The position numbers were made by a program, and so were the translations under genes. Under the pieces are notes generated by a model. It was not told where the DNA came from and did no database searches. It worked only from the letters and a program-made list of their open reading frames with translations. 20,082 nucleotides of DNA from an uncultured Eubacteriales bacterium. Lineage in GTDB: Bacteria; Bacillota; Clostridia; Lachnospirales; Lachnospiraceae. Below are positions 7,712 to 14,955 of the stretch, piece by piece. How positions within the stretch are numbered: position 1 is the stretch's first letter; the number at the start of each line of letters is the position of its first letter. The stretch is taken from the NCBI GenBank assembly GCA_900545455.1, contig UQZF01000032.1:1-20082 (forward strand), in the 5' to 3' direction.

Positions 7712-8254
7712 CTATTTCTGACGATTTGGGAAATTTCCTAATAAAGAAATAAAGAGGTCATGCTCCATATGGGATATGACCTCTTCCTGTTGCGTGAAAT
7801 TATTTAATTTCTTTTTTATCTGCTTATATGCCTCTACCGCATCCTTAACAAAGGTATAAATATACATAACAACACATACTCCTGTCAGAATCACACTTAT
7901 CACCACAGTTGGTACTAAGCTTATCTCGGAAGCACTACCCTTAAAAAAGTCAATTATCTCTGTCACCTGATTAACCGCAAGACCTGCAAGAAAAGCAACT
8001 ATAAATCCTGTCCACATAAGGTTTCGAAGTTGTCTGATTTTCTCAGTCTTCACCTTCTTCTGAATTTCAGCTTCAACTTCCTCTTTAACCTCATCCTTAT
8101 ACTGCCGCTTCACCTCTTCGATAATTCTCTGTTTTGTGACATTCTTAATTGTCTGTACCATCTCTTCCGCGTCATCATCGGGAACGCAATCCTCAATTTT
8201 CTTCTGAACACCAGTTATATAGCTGTCAACTACTTTATCAAGATAATCTGTCAT
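7712..8254 (-). CDS. Coiled-coil protein with two transmembrane helices, partner of the Dcd-like protein
   Basis: This 180-residue protein begins with a long charged helical/coiled-coil region (about residues 1-78, rich in Glu, Lys and Val heptads). Two transmembrane helices follow (about 79-98 and 112-136), separated by a short loop, and then a charged helical tail (about 137-180). There is no signal peptide. The ATG overlaps the stop of the upstream gene as ATGA (8251-8254), so the two genes are translationally coupled and probably act together. The architecture (soluble helical sensor or oligomerisation part plus 2TM hairpin) resembles, in outline only, 2TM membrane effectors of bacterial defence systems. 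I see no diagnostic motif and do not assign a family. Confidence 0.7.
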   Translation of the reverse strand: MTDYLDKVVDSYITGVQKKIEDCVPDDDAEEMVQTIKNVTKQRIIEEVKRQYKDEVKEEVEAEIQKKVKTEKIRQLRNLMWTGFIVAFLAGLAVNQVTEIIDFFKGSASEISLVPTVVISVILTGVCVVMYIYTFVKDAVEAYKQIKKKLNNFTQQEEVISHMEHDLFISLLGNFPNRQK

Positions 8255-8838
8255 TTAAATATCTCTTCCATAACCTTCTCAATTAATTCATCGTTAAACT
8301 TGGCACCTCGAAACTGTCCGTTTTCTTTTTGATAATGGGCATTCTTCTTATTTCTGTATAACTTCTCATCCGAAGCAACCTCATTCAGTTCCTCAAATAC
8401 CATCTGGGCAATCGTATATCCCGATCGTATTCTTATAGGATAGTCCGTAGCATTAAAAATGCCGACTCTCAAATGACCTTCATAGGATGAATTACAATGC
8501 TGGTCACTTACAATCAAGCCGAGTCTTGTATACCTTGTCTTAGGTCTTAAATGGGAGGAAATATTATCAGGTAATTTTACCGTCTCAGCTAACGAAATCA
8601 AGACATACTCCTTAGGTGATATCAAATATCCTTCCTCGGTTAATTTCTCCGTCGTATAAATCTTATCTATCTCCTGCTGGTCTGCTATGTCTAAGCATCT
8701 CACTTCTCTGTTAAATACAGTCACTTCATCTCCAATGGTCATATCATACGACTCACTTTGAAGATTCTCCTCCTTAAATGGAGCAATAAGTTCTTTTTCT
8801 GTTACCAGTTTTCTTATTTTTTTATCTGTAATTATCAT
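8251..8838 (-). CDS. dCTP deaminase/dUTPase-superfamily protein with degenerate active site
   Basis: This 195-residue protein has the overall pattern of dCTP deaminase (Dcd). The start MIITDKKIRK matches the family N-terminus. It also has LQSESYDMTIGDEV (about 26-39), YLISPKEYVLISLAETVKLP (71-90), TRLGLIV (104-110), YPIRIRSGYTIAQMVFEEL (133-151) and a C-terminal HYQKENGQFRG tail. The catalytic region differs from the E. coli enzyme. The RSSLAR segment reads KTRYTR (100-105), keeping only the last Arg. The loop after LGLIV is two residues shorter. The catalytic Glu (E138 in E. coli) aligns with Gly126. Deaminase activity is therefore unlikely; nucleotide binding or a dUTPase-like or regulatory role is possible. 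GGAGG precedes the ATG, and a promoter lies at 8869-8896. Confidence 0.8.
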   Translation of the reverse strand: MIITDKKIRKLVTEKELIAPFKEENLQSESYDMTIGDEVTVFNREVRCLDIADQQEIDKIYTTEKLTEEGYLISPKEYVLISLAETVKLPDNISSHLRPKTRYTRLGLIVSDQHCNSSYEGHLRVGIFNATDYPIRIRSGYTIAQMVFEELNEVASDEKLYRNKKNAHYQKENGQFRGAKFNDELIEKVMEEIFK

Positions 8839-8868
8839 AAGCCTACCTCCATTTTTGTATATTATAAT

Positions 8869-8896
8869 ATAATATACGTTTTATTTTAAATTACAA
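8869..8896 (-). promoter_or_regulatory. Promoter of the Dcd-like/2TM operon
   Basis: On the minus strand: TTGTAA (8891-8896), 16-bp spacer, TATTAT (8869-8874), about 30 bp before the ATG at 8838. The surrounding DNA is very AT-rich, so a second overlapping -10 (TATAAT) closer to the gene is also possible. Confidence 0.5.
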
Positions 8897-8945
8897 TAAG
8901 CTATCAAAAAATAATTTTCTTTTTTATTATTTAATATATAAATAA

Positions 8946-8980
8946 TGCCGATGACTGCATAAATATTACAATCATCGGCA
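8946..8980 (-). terminator. Terminator at the end of the ispE-fprA cluster
   Basis: TGCCGATGA (8946-8954) pairs with TCATCGGCA (8972-8980). On the minus strand it is followed by TTATTTAT. It lies about 23 bp past the fprA stop codon and ends the leftward run, separating it from the Dcd-like operon. Confidence 0.65.
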
Positions 8981-9002
8981 CTATTCAATATTTATCTGCT
9001 TT

Positions 9003-10154
9003 CTAAGCTGACAGCTCCTCCGCCATCTTTTCCAGCTCCGCTCTGTTCTCCTCGCTCACGGATGACGTTATCTTAACGGTATTCTCAAGCACTCTCAGCT
9101 CCTTGCTCTTCTCAAGCATGGCAGTCATAACCTTGACAGCCATCGGTGCCCATGAGCCATTCTCAATAAAAGCAACTGTTCGTTTCTGATAGTTTCTCTC
9201 CGTTAAGTGTTCTATGAACGACTTCATATACGGGAATACATCACCATTGTAGGTTGGTGCCGCAAGGACAAGCTTGGAGTACTTAAATGCCTGTGCCACA
9301 GCCTCGGACATATCCGTGCGTGCAAGGTCATATGCAACAGCCTCGCAGCCAAGTGCCTTGAGCCTTTCCTCAAGAAGCAAAGCCGCCTCCTTCGTGTTGC
9401 CATATATTGATGTGTATGCGATAAGCACACCTTCCTTCTCTGCCTTGTACGATGACCATATATCATAAAGTCCGATGTAATGTGCTATATTTTCGTTGAG
9501 AACAGGTCCATGGAGCGGACAGATTATCTCAATGTCAAGCTCTGCCGCTGCTTTTAAGAGCATCTGAACCTGTGCACCATACTTTCCTACTATCCCGATA
9601 TAGTACCTTCTCGCCTCATCATCCCATTCGGCGTCAACATCCAAAGCTCCAAACCTGCCGAATCCGTCTGCTGAGAACAGTACTTTGTCCCTGCTGTCAT
9701 ATGTGACCATAACCTCAGGCCAATGAACAAACGGTGCAAACACGAAGATGAGCGTATGCTCTCCAAGGCAGAGTGTCTCCTTATTCTTCACTTCAAGCTT
9801 GTCAACAATGTTCATCCCGCGGAAGAAGTTTGAGAGCATAACAAAGGTCTTTGCATTTCCTACAACCTTCACTTCAGGATACACCTCAAGAAATCTTCCG
9901 ATGCTTGCCGAATGGTCGGGCTCCATGTGCTGTACAATAAGGTAATCCGGTCTTCTGCCGTCAAGTGCCTCCTCAATATTTGAAAGCCACTCGTCAGCAA
10001 ACCCAATGTCAACCGTATCCATTATTGCAATCTTCTCGTCCATTATGACATAGGAATTATATGATATTCCGTCCTTTACCGTATACTGTCCCTCGAACAA
10101 ATCAACCTTATGGTCATTAACACCTACATAAATAATGTCATCTGTTACTCTCAT
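9003..10154 (-). CDS. fprA: Flavodiiron protein (A-type flavoprotein, O2/NO reductase)
   Basis: This 383-residue cytoplasmic enzyme reduces O2 to water and/or NO to N2O, protecting anaerobes; electrons usually arrive via rubredoxin. The N-terminal metallo-beta-lactamase-like domain carries the diiron ligands: HMEPDH (His76, Glu78, Asp80, His81), His144 in FVHWPE, Asp163 in FSADGFG and His215 in PLHGPV. The C-terminal flavodoxin domain (from about 240) has the FMN-binding loop TSIYGNT (248-254). There is no fused rubredoxin or NADH domain, so it is the minimal class. GGGAGG precedes the ATG. It is the last gene of the leftward cluster, 37 bp after ywiB and directly before a terminator. Confidence 0.93.
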   Translation of the reverse strand: MRVTDDIIYVGVNDHKVDLFEGQYTVKDGISYNSYVIMDEKIAIMDTVDIGFADEWLSNIEEALDGRRPDYLIVQHMEPDHSASIGRFLEVYPEVKVVGNAKTFVMLSNFFRGMNIVDKLEVKNKETLCLGEHTLIFVFAPFVHWPEVMVTYDSRDKVLFSADGFGRFGALDVDAEWDDEARRYYIGIVGKYGAQVQMLLKAAAELDIEIICPLHGPVLNENIAHYIGLYDIWSSYKAEKEGVLIAYTSIYGNTKEAALLLEERLKALGCEAVAYDLARTDMSEAVAQAFKYSKLVLAAPTYNGDVFPYMKSFIEHLTERNYQKRTVAFIENGSWAPMAVKVMTAMLEKSKELRVLENTVKITSSVSEENRAELEKMAEELSA

Positions 10155-10191
10155 AAAAAACCTCCCTAGCGTATAATTGAATTAATTAAAA

Positions 10192-10626
10192 CTAATCTTT
10201 TTCATCATCTATTACCTTAATCACAACATGGCTCTGTGTGGCACAGCTTCCGTTCATCTCTATAGCGTAACTGATATCCACAAGAATCTCGGATTCACTC
10301 TCCGTTATACACAAATCCGAGGTATCAATCCCCATCATGAGACTGCCAAACGGCGTATCATAATAGCTTATATTTTTTTCTCCTATTGTAAAAAGCATGT
10401 TGGTGGTCACAGGACCTTTTCTGACAATCTCAACCTCGCCCGGTGAAATCTTAATCATGTTGTCGGTCACAACACCGTCGTCAAGGCTCTCCTGATATTT
10501 TATATAATGTCTGCCGTTTTTTGAAAAATATCTTCCGGCATGTATCATTTCCACTGAATCATTGTCTGCTCCGGTACTGTGCAGTCCGGTTATATACAGG
10601 ATTATATTATCTCTCACATCCGTCAC
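10192..10626 (-). CDS. ywiB: DUF1934 (YwiB-type) beta-barrel protein
   Basis: This 144-residue protein starts with GTG at 10626 (TDVRDNIILYITG), 6 bp after the murI stop, with AGGAT just upstream. It shows the DUF1934 pattern: an I.G.H..... start, then YIKYQES, a NMIKIS..EVEIVRKG segment, MLFTIGEKNISYYDTPFG and an even run of beta strands to the end (calycin-like barrel). Members are small cytoplasmic proteins, often near cell-wall or housekeeping genes; the molecular function is not established. Tight spacing suggests cotranscription with murI and ddl. Confidence 0.8.
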   Translation of the reverse strand: MTDVRDNIILYITGLHSTGADNDSVEMIHAGRYFSKNGRHYIKYQESLDDGVVTDNMIKISPGEVEIVRKGPVTTNMLFTIGEKNISYYDTPFGSLMMGIDTSDLCITESESEILVDISYAIEMNGSCATQSHVVIKVIDDEKD

Positions 10627-10632
10627 CGTATC

Positions 10633-11451
10633 CTAATACTCATCAATATTAATCTGCTTTGTCGTCTTAATGTCAAACGGCAATATCATATTAGCTATAT
10701 TTTTGAATTTTTCCGCCGCATCACTGACATAAAAGCGGTACATAACGCTCGGCTCCTCAACATCACGAACATTGGCAAGCTCCCTTGCGGCAAGCAGACG
10801 CTTAAGCTCGATAGCCGTCTCGTAAGCAGGATTCACAAGATTGACCTTATCCCCCATAATGCGTCCCACGGAGCTTCTCAGAAGAGGATAATGCGTACAG
10901 CCAAGCACCAGCGTATCGATATCTGCCTGCTTTAAATCCTTAAGATATCTCTCAAGAACCTGGTCCGTAATGTCATCGTGAAGCCATCCCTCCTCGACAA
11001 GAGATACAAGGAGCGGGCATGCCTTTCCTATAACCTCAATCTCAGGGTTCTGCTCATGTATCAGCTTCGTGTAAAGACCGCTGTTTATCGTTCCCTCTGT
11101 AGCTATGACGCCGATTCTGTTATTCTTTGTCACCGATGCTGCCGTTCTTGCTCCCGGCTTCACAACTCCTATTATAGGAACCTCTATCTCATCTTTAATC
11201 TCCTCAAGTGCGTAGGCACTTGCCGTGTTACATGCAACAACAATCGCCTTTACACCCTCATTTATCAAAAAATTAACAATCTGTCTCGCATAACGTATAA
11301 TCGTGTCCTTCGACTTGGTTCCGTAAGGAAGCCTTGCCGTATCGCCAAAATATACGATGCGCTCATTCGGTATCTGCCTGATAATCTCTCTCGCAACCGT
11401 GAGTCCGCCGACACCTGAATCAAATACTCCAATCGGGGCATCCTTTTTCAT
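10633..11451 (-). CDS. murI: Glutamate racemase
   Basis: This 272-residue cytoplasmic enzyme converts L-Glu to D-Glu for peptidoglycan by a two-cysteine, cofactor-independent mechanism. The residues are visible: DSGVGG (Asp11, Ser12), the first catalytic Cys74 in VVACNTASA, and the second Cys185 with His187 in LGCTHYPLL. YFGDTARLPYG is also characteristic. The length is normal for the family. The Shine-Dalgarno (GGAGGAG) overlaps the ddl stop codon, 9 bp before the ATG, so translation is likely coupled to ddl, another cell-wall precursor gene. Confidence 0.95.
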   Translation of the reverse strand: MKKDAPIGVFDSGVGGLTVAREIIRQIPNERIVYFGDTARLPYGTKSKDTIIRYARQIVNFLINEGVKAIVVACNTASAYALEEIKDEIEVPIIGVVKPGARTAASVTKNNRIGVIATEGTINSGLYTKLIHEQNPEIEVIGKACPLLVSLVEEGWLHDDITDQVLERYLKDLKQADIDTLVLGCTHYPLLRSSVGRIMGDKVNLVNPAYETAIELKRLLAARELANVRDVEEPSVMYRFYVSDAAEKFKNIANMILPFDIKTTKQINIDEY

Positions 11452-11460
11452 ACGCTCCTC

Positions 11461-12519
11461 CTAAACCCTCTTAAGTGCAAGCTCAATCAGCTTGTCAATG
11501 AGTGCATTGACCTTGAGTCCCTTAGCATCCCAGAGCATCGGGTACATACTGATTGATGTAAATCCCGGAAGTGTATTGATTTCGTTAAATACCACTGTTC
11601 CGTCAGGCTGTAAAAAGAAATCGACTCTGGCAAGTCCATAACCGTCAACTGCCTTAAATATTTCTACGGCATCACGCCTTATCTCATCTTCCTTTCCCTC
11701 AGGAAATGCAGGATGAGTGTCCGTCTTAGACTCCGCATTGGCGTACTTGGCATCGTAATCATAAAATACGGCCTCACCTGCCGGAAGAACTTCACCTACG
11801 CCCGATGCCACAGGATCGGCACCACCTAAAACCGCACATTCAATCTCACGTCCGACAATAGTTTCTTCCACAAGAATCTTTCTGTCATGACACGCTGCAA
11901 GCTTAAGTCCCTTGACAAGACCTTCCCTGTCGTAAGCCTTGCTGACACCGCAGGAGGAACCTGCATTTGCGGGCTTTATAAATACGGGATAAGGAAGTAC
12001 ACTCTCAATTCTTGAAACCACGCTGTCCATGTCATCAAGCTCAGACTTTCTCACAGCCTCATACTTTGCCTGTCTTACTCCCACTGTCGCCGCAACTATT
12101 TTTGTAAAAAGCTTATCCATCGAAACACCTGAAGCCACAACTCCGCATCCCACATACGGAATACGCGCGAGCTCAAGCACACCTTGAACCGTTCCATCCT
12201 CTCCGTAGAGCCCGTGGAGCACAGGGAACACTACATCGACCGGCACAACCTCTGACTTTCCGTCCTTCATTGCGATAAATCCCTTGTGTGTAGTGTCAGG
12301 CGAGAGTATCATCTCCGTCTTTCCGTCCTTCCAGCTTCCATCCTCAATCGCCTCGGCACTCTCGGTGAGGAGCCATCTTCCCTCCTTGGTAATTCCCACA
12401 AGGAGCTGCTCGTAACGCTCATTATCCATGTTATGTATTATAGTGAGTGCCGACCGGCATGATACCTCATGCTCTGATGACTGTCCTCCAAAAAGCACTG
12501 CAACCTTAAGCTTGCTCAT
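11461..12519 (-). CDS. ddl: D-alanine--D-alanine ligase
   Basis: This 352-residue ATP-grasp enzyme makes the D-Ala-D-Ala dipeptide of peptidoglycan. The N-terminal domain has VLFGGQSSEHEVS and HGLYGEDGTVQG. The ATP-grasp core has VFIKPANAGSSCGVSKA and the metal-binding end RVDFFLQPDGTVVFNEINTLPGFT (Asp, Glu, Asn ligands). The omega-loop region reads FYDYDAKY, with the Tyr that specifies D-Ala-D-Ala. Van-type D-Ala-D-Lac ligases carry a different loop, so no vancomycin-resistance role is indicated. It lies 42 bp after spoIIR and 9 bp before murI. Confidence 0.94.
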   Translation of the reverse strand: MSKLKVAVLFGGQSSEHEVSCRSALTIIHNMDNERYEQLLVGITKEGRWLLTESAEAIEDGSWKDGKTEMILSPDTTHKGFIAMKDGKSEVVPVDVVFPVLHGLYGEDGTVQGVLELARIPYVGCGVVASGVSMDKLFTKIVAATVGVRQAKYEAVRKSELDDMDSVVSRIESVLPYPVFIKPANAGSSCGVSKAYDREGLVKGLKLAACHDRKILVEETIVGREIECAVLGGADPVASGVGEVLPAGEAVFYDYDAKYANAESKTDTHPAFPEGKEDEIRRDAVEIFKAVDGYGLARVDFFLQPDGTVVFNEINTLPGFTSISMYPMLWDAKGLKVNALIDKLIELALKRV

Positions 12520-12561
12520 AATAATTCTCCGTTCCGGGATGCGGTACTGACAACCGGTTCC

Positions 12562-13206
12562 CTATTTTATAAATTTATTCAAAAAGGTAAAAATTTTAAA
12601 CTCGCATACATATTCCCGCTTGCTTCCGTCCTTATTCTCATACAGAAGTTCGAGTTCATCCTCATCAAGCACAGCCTCAAGCTCATGCTTTGCATCGTCG
12701 CTCATCACTCCGTAACCCGCGTCGACAAAACATAAGCTCGGATATAGCACACACCACCAGTTTTTTCCCTCGGCAGCACCTATGTCAACGCGGAACGCCT
12801 CATAAACTCCCTGCGGGAATGTCATATCGGCGTACACCTTAACCGGGAAATATGAATTCTCAAAATAAGCCTTTACATTATATTCCTTTTTCTGTTCGTT
12901 GATAACCCCTTTTGCAACATTTTCTATATTTTCTATGTTGTCGGTAAGAATTTTCTTTGCCTCATCCTTGTCATCCACTCCATAGAGAAGCTCCCCCATA
13001 TACTCAACGAGCTCCTCTTTCACCTGCATTTTAAGCTGCTGATCCTCCGGTGAATCACTGTTTGCACGCACATGAAATCTGATAATATCCTCAGCAATTT
13101 CCTGCTGAAGCTGCTCTGCCGTATGCCTCTGCTGTCCGTCGTATGTAAAAAATATAACCGCACACAGTGCCATAATGCACCATGCTGTAATACTCCATCT
13201 GTCCAT
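12562..13206 (-). CDS. spoIIR: Stage II sporulation protein R
   Basis: This 214-residue protein has an N-terminal membrane anchor or signal (about residues 7-21). The SpoIIR signature follows: FHVRANSDSPEDQQLKMQV (44-62), KNWWCVLYPSLCF and a final EVKFKIFEF-like strand (YVCEFKIFTFLNKF). In known spore formers SpoIIR is made in the forespore under sigma-F, secreted across the septum, and triggers SpoIIGA to process pro-sigma-E in the mother cell. The protein is full length, so a sporulation programme (active or relict) is implied. AAGGAG (13212-13217) precedes the ATG, and a sigma-F-like promoter and a hairpin lie upstream. The gene sits between a GntR regulator and ddl. Confidence 0.9.
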   Translation of the reverse strand: MDRWSITAWCIMALCAVIFFTYDGQQRHTAEQLQQEIAEDIIRFHVRANSDSPEDQQLKMQVKEELVEYMGELLYGVDDKDEAKKILTDNIENIENVAKGVINEQKKEYNVKAYFENSYFPVKVYADMTFPQGVYEAFRVDIGAAEGKNWWCVLYPSLCFVDAGYGVMSDDAKHELEAVLDEDELELLYENKDGSKREYVCEFKIFTFLNKFIK

Positions 13207-13214
13207 GTATGCTC

Positions 13215-13256
13215 CTTTCCGTAAAAGGACTTTTAATAAAATTTCTTTACGGAAAG
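13215..13256 (-). promoter_or_regulatory. Hairpin in spoIIR leader overlapping its Shine-Dalgarno
   Basis: The 11-bp arms CTTTCCGTAAA and TTTACGGAAAG are separated by 20 bases, which can form a further TTTT/AAAA stem. The downstream arm ends inside the spoIIR Shine-Dalgarno: AAG of AAGGAG (13215-13217) is paired. There is no T-run after it, so it is not a terminator. Confidence 0.5.
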
Positions 13257-13286
13257 AAGTATTGCCATTATTGACAGGACTTAAAC
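13257..13286 (-). promoter_or_regulatory. Candidate sigma-F promoter for spoIIR
   Basis: Minus strand: GTTTA (13282-13286), 15-bp spacer, GGCAATACTT (13257-13266). It fits the published sigma-F pattern (GYWTA, about 16 bp, GGNRANANTW) at all fixed positions, with a spacer one base short. It starts three bases after the gntR stop codon region and about 50 bp before the spoIIR ATG. spoIIR is a known sigma-F target. Confidence 0.5.
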
Positions 13287-13288
13287 CA

Positions 13289-13972
13289 TCATGCTTTTTT
13301 TACTTTTATTGATTTGAGGATATTCTCCTCCTGATTCTCAACATGAAGCTTAATTGCAGCCTTTGCCGCAGTGACGTCATTTTTTTTCATAGCATCAATT
13401 ATCTTATTGTGCTCCTCGACGAGCCTTGCGTGTGTACTCTTATCTTTGATATATTCAAGACGATAACGGTACATCTGTTCCCTCAGATTATTAATCATCT
13501 GTATCAGTCTCTTATTGCCTGTCGCCATATATATTATCTCATGAAAGGCAACATCCGCCTCTGCAATCTTTATGAGATCATCACCCTCTGAGTCCTTGGC
13601 AAAAAGCTCATTTGCCTCCCTTAACTGCTTATAGTCATCATCGTTCATGTTTTTCATGGCAAGCTCAATTGAAAGTTCCTCAAGAGCCGTTCTTACCTCA
13701 AGGACGTCCCTCAAATCTTTCTCGGTAATATCGGCAACCTCAGCTCCTTTTCTCGGCACCATAACCACAAGTCCCTCCAGCTCAAGCTTCCTTATCGCCT
13801 CTCTTATAGGTGTGCGGCTCACTCCGAGCTTCTGCGCAAGCGCTATCTCCATAAGTCTCTCGCCGGGCTCTAACTCTCCCTTCAAAATAGCATGTCTCAA
13901 TGTATTAAATACAACATCACGAAGAGGGAGATACTCACTCATCGTAACCTGAAAATTACTGTCTTCCAACAT
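13289..13972 (-). CDS. GntR-family transcription regulator, FCD (FadR) subfamily
   Basis: The start is ATG at 13972 (MLEDSNFQVTMSEYLPLRD) with GGAGG at 13978-13983; the frame is open further upstream but only as the reverse of ispE coding. The 227-residue protein has an N-terminal winged helix (about 15-80: LRHAILKGELEPGERLME...LAQKLGVSRTPIREAIRKLELEGLV) and an all-helical FCD ligand domain (about 90-220). The latter has potential metal/carboxylate ligands Asp and His in EADVAFHEIIY, His in EEHNKIIDA and His in KLHVENQ. The gene overlaps the end of ispE by 17 bp, so it is cotranscribed and coupled. An FCD-type operator sequence (TTGTATACAA, 15316-15325) lies in the ispE leader, suggesting autoregulation. 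The effector is unknown; small organic acids are typical for the subfamily. Confidence 0.9.
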   Translation of the reverse strand: MLEDSNFQVTMSEYLPLRDVVFNTLRHAILKGELEPGERLMEIALAQKLGVSRTPIREAIRKLELEGLVVMVPRKGAEVADITEKDLRDVLEVRTALEELSIELAMKNMNDDDYKQLREANELFAKDSEGDDLIKIAEADVAFHEIIYMATGNKRLIQMINNLREQMYRYRLEYIKDKSTHARLVEEHNKIIDAMKKNDVTAAKAAIKLHVENQEENILKSIKVKKA

Positions 13973-14894
13973 AATGCTCCTCCATGTCTGCTCGTTTAAA
14001 TGTTTTCCCGTACTTTCTTCCTTCAAACCCTCCGTTGCAGTTTTCCGCAACATAGGCAGTCTTGACTCTGCAGTCCTGCCTGAGAATTCTATTACATTTT
14101 TCAGCCTTTTCCTTATCATCAAAGATACCGAAAACAGTTGGACCGCTTCCGCTCATAAGTGCATTGAGCGCACCGCACTCCCTCATCTTATCTTTAATTC
14201 CCTCAATATCCGGGTATTCAACTGCCGTCACCGTTTCAAGTACATTGGAAAGCTTGTCTGCGATTCCCCTGACATCATCATTCTCAATGGCATCCATAAT
14301 TCCATCTATATCCGGATGAACCGTATTCTCATTGAGCACGAGATTCTCATAAACCAGTTTCGTCGACACCGAAAAAGGAGGCTTAGCAACAACAAAATAA
14401 CAGTCCGGGCAGTCTTTGAGCCTTGTAAGCTTCTCTCCTATTCCCTCCGCGAGCACCGTTCCTCCCATAAGGCAGTACGGTATGTCCGCGCCGAGGCTCA
14501 CGCCCCTCTTCATAAGTCCGTCAAGGTCAAGGCCCAGCCTGAACATCTTGTTGATTCCGTAGAGAACTGCCGCCGCATCGGCACTTCCGCCTGCCATACC
14601 CGCAGCAACGGGAATGAACTTATACAGCTCTATTTCCACACCGTCCTTAACATTAAATTCGTCCATCAAAAGAGCTGCCGCCCTATACGCGAGATTCCCC
14701 TTATCATTAGGAAGATACGCGAGATTCGACTTTACGCTTATGCCCGCCTCTTTCCTTCTCTTTATATAAATCTTGTCGAACAGGTTGATATTCTGCATAA
14801 TCATACGCACGTCATGGTAGCCGTCCTCCCTGCGCCTAAGCACATCAAGACCTAAATTGACCTTCGCGTATGCTCTGAGTCTTATTTCGTTCAT
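13956..14894 (-). CDS. ispE: 4-diphosphocytidyl-2-C-methyl-D-erythritol kinase
   Basis: This 312-residue GHMP kinase phosphorylates CDP-ME in the MEP route to isoprenoids. Motif 1 is AYAKVNLGLDVLRRREDGYH (catalytic Lys11). The ATP loop is PVAAGMAGGSADAA (95-108). The catalytic Asp137 is in LGADIPYCLMGG. Motif 3 is SGSGPTVFGIF. It is slightly longer than usual because of a basic C-terminal extension (about 25 residues) that overlaps the gntR start. AGAGG precedes the ATG. It is the first gene of the leftward cluster, with an unusually long, structured leader upstream. Confidence 0.95.
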   Translation of the reverse strand: MNEIRLRAYAKVNLGLDVLRRREDGYHDVRMIMQNINLFDKIYIKRRKEAGISVKSNLAYLPNDKGNLAYRAAALLMDEFNVKDGVEIELYKFIPVAAGMAGGSADAAAVLYGINKMFRLGLDLDGLMKRGVSLGADIPYCLMGGTVLAEGIGEKLTRLKDCPDCYFVVAKPPFSVSTKLVYENLVLNENTVHPDIDGIMDAIENDDVRGIADKLSNVLETVTAVEYPDIEGIKDKMRECGALNALMSGSGPTVFGIFDDKEKAEKCNRILRQDCRVKTAYVAENCNGGFEGRKYGKTFKRADMEEHYVGRQ

Positions 14895-14907
14895 GTTGAC
14901 CTCTTTT

Positions 14908-14917
14908 TAGTGTACAT
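14908..14917. promoter_or_regulatory. Possible GntR half-operator near the ispE start
   Basis: TAGTGTACAT is one mismatch from the TNGTNNACNA pattern of FadR-type regulators. It lies 14-23 bp upstream of the ispE ATG, over the ribosome-binding region. Weak on its own; listed because better matches occur at 15316-15325 and 15295-15304. Confidence 0.2.
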
Positions 14918-14955
14918 AATGCATCATTGCCAAAACTATTGAAATTATCTTGTAT

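Noticed and set aside
11461..12519. Possible Van-type D-Ala-D-Lac ligase
   Set aside because: The omega-loop Tyr of D-Ala-D-Ala ligases is present and the neighbours are wall-synthesis housekeeping genes, not vanH/vanX.
13974..14855. Long rightward frame opposite ispE
   Set aside because: It is the reverse complement of a clearly functional gene and has Cys/His/Arg-rich random composition.
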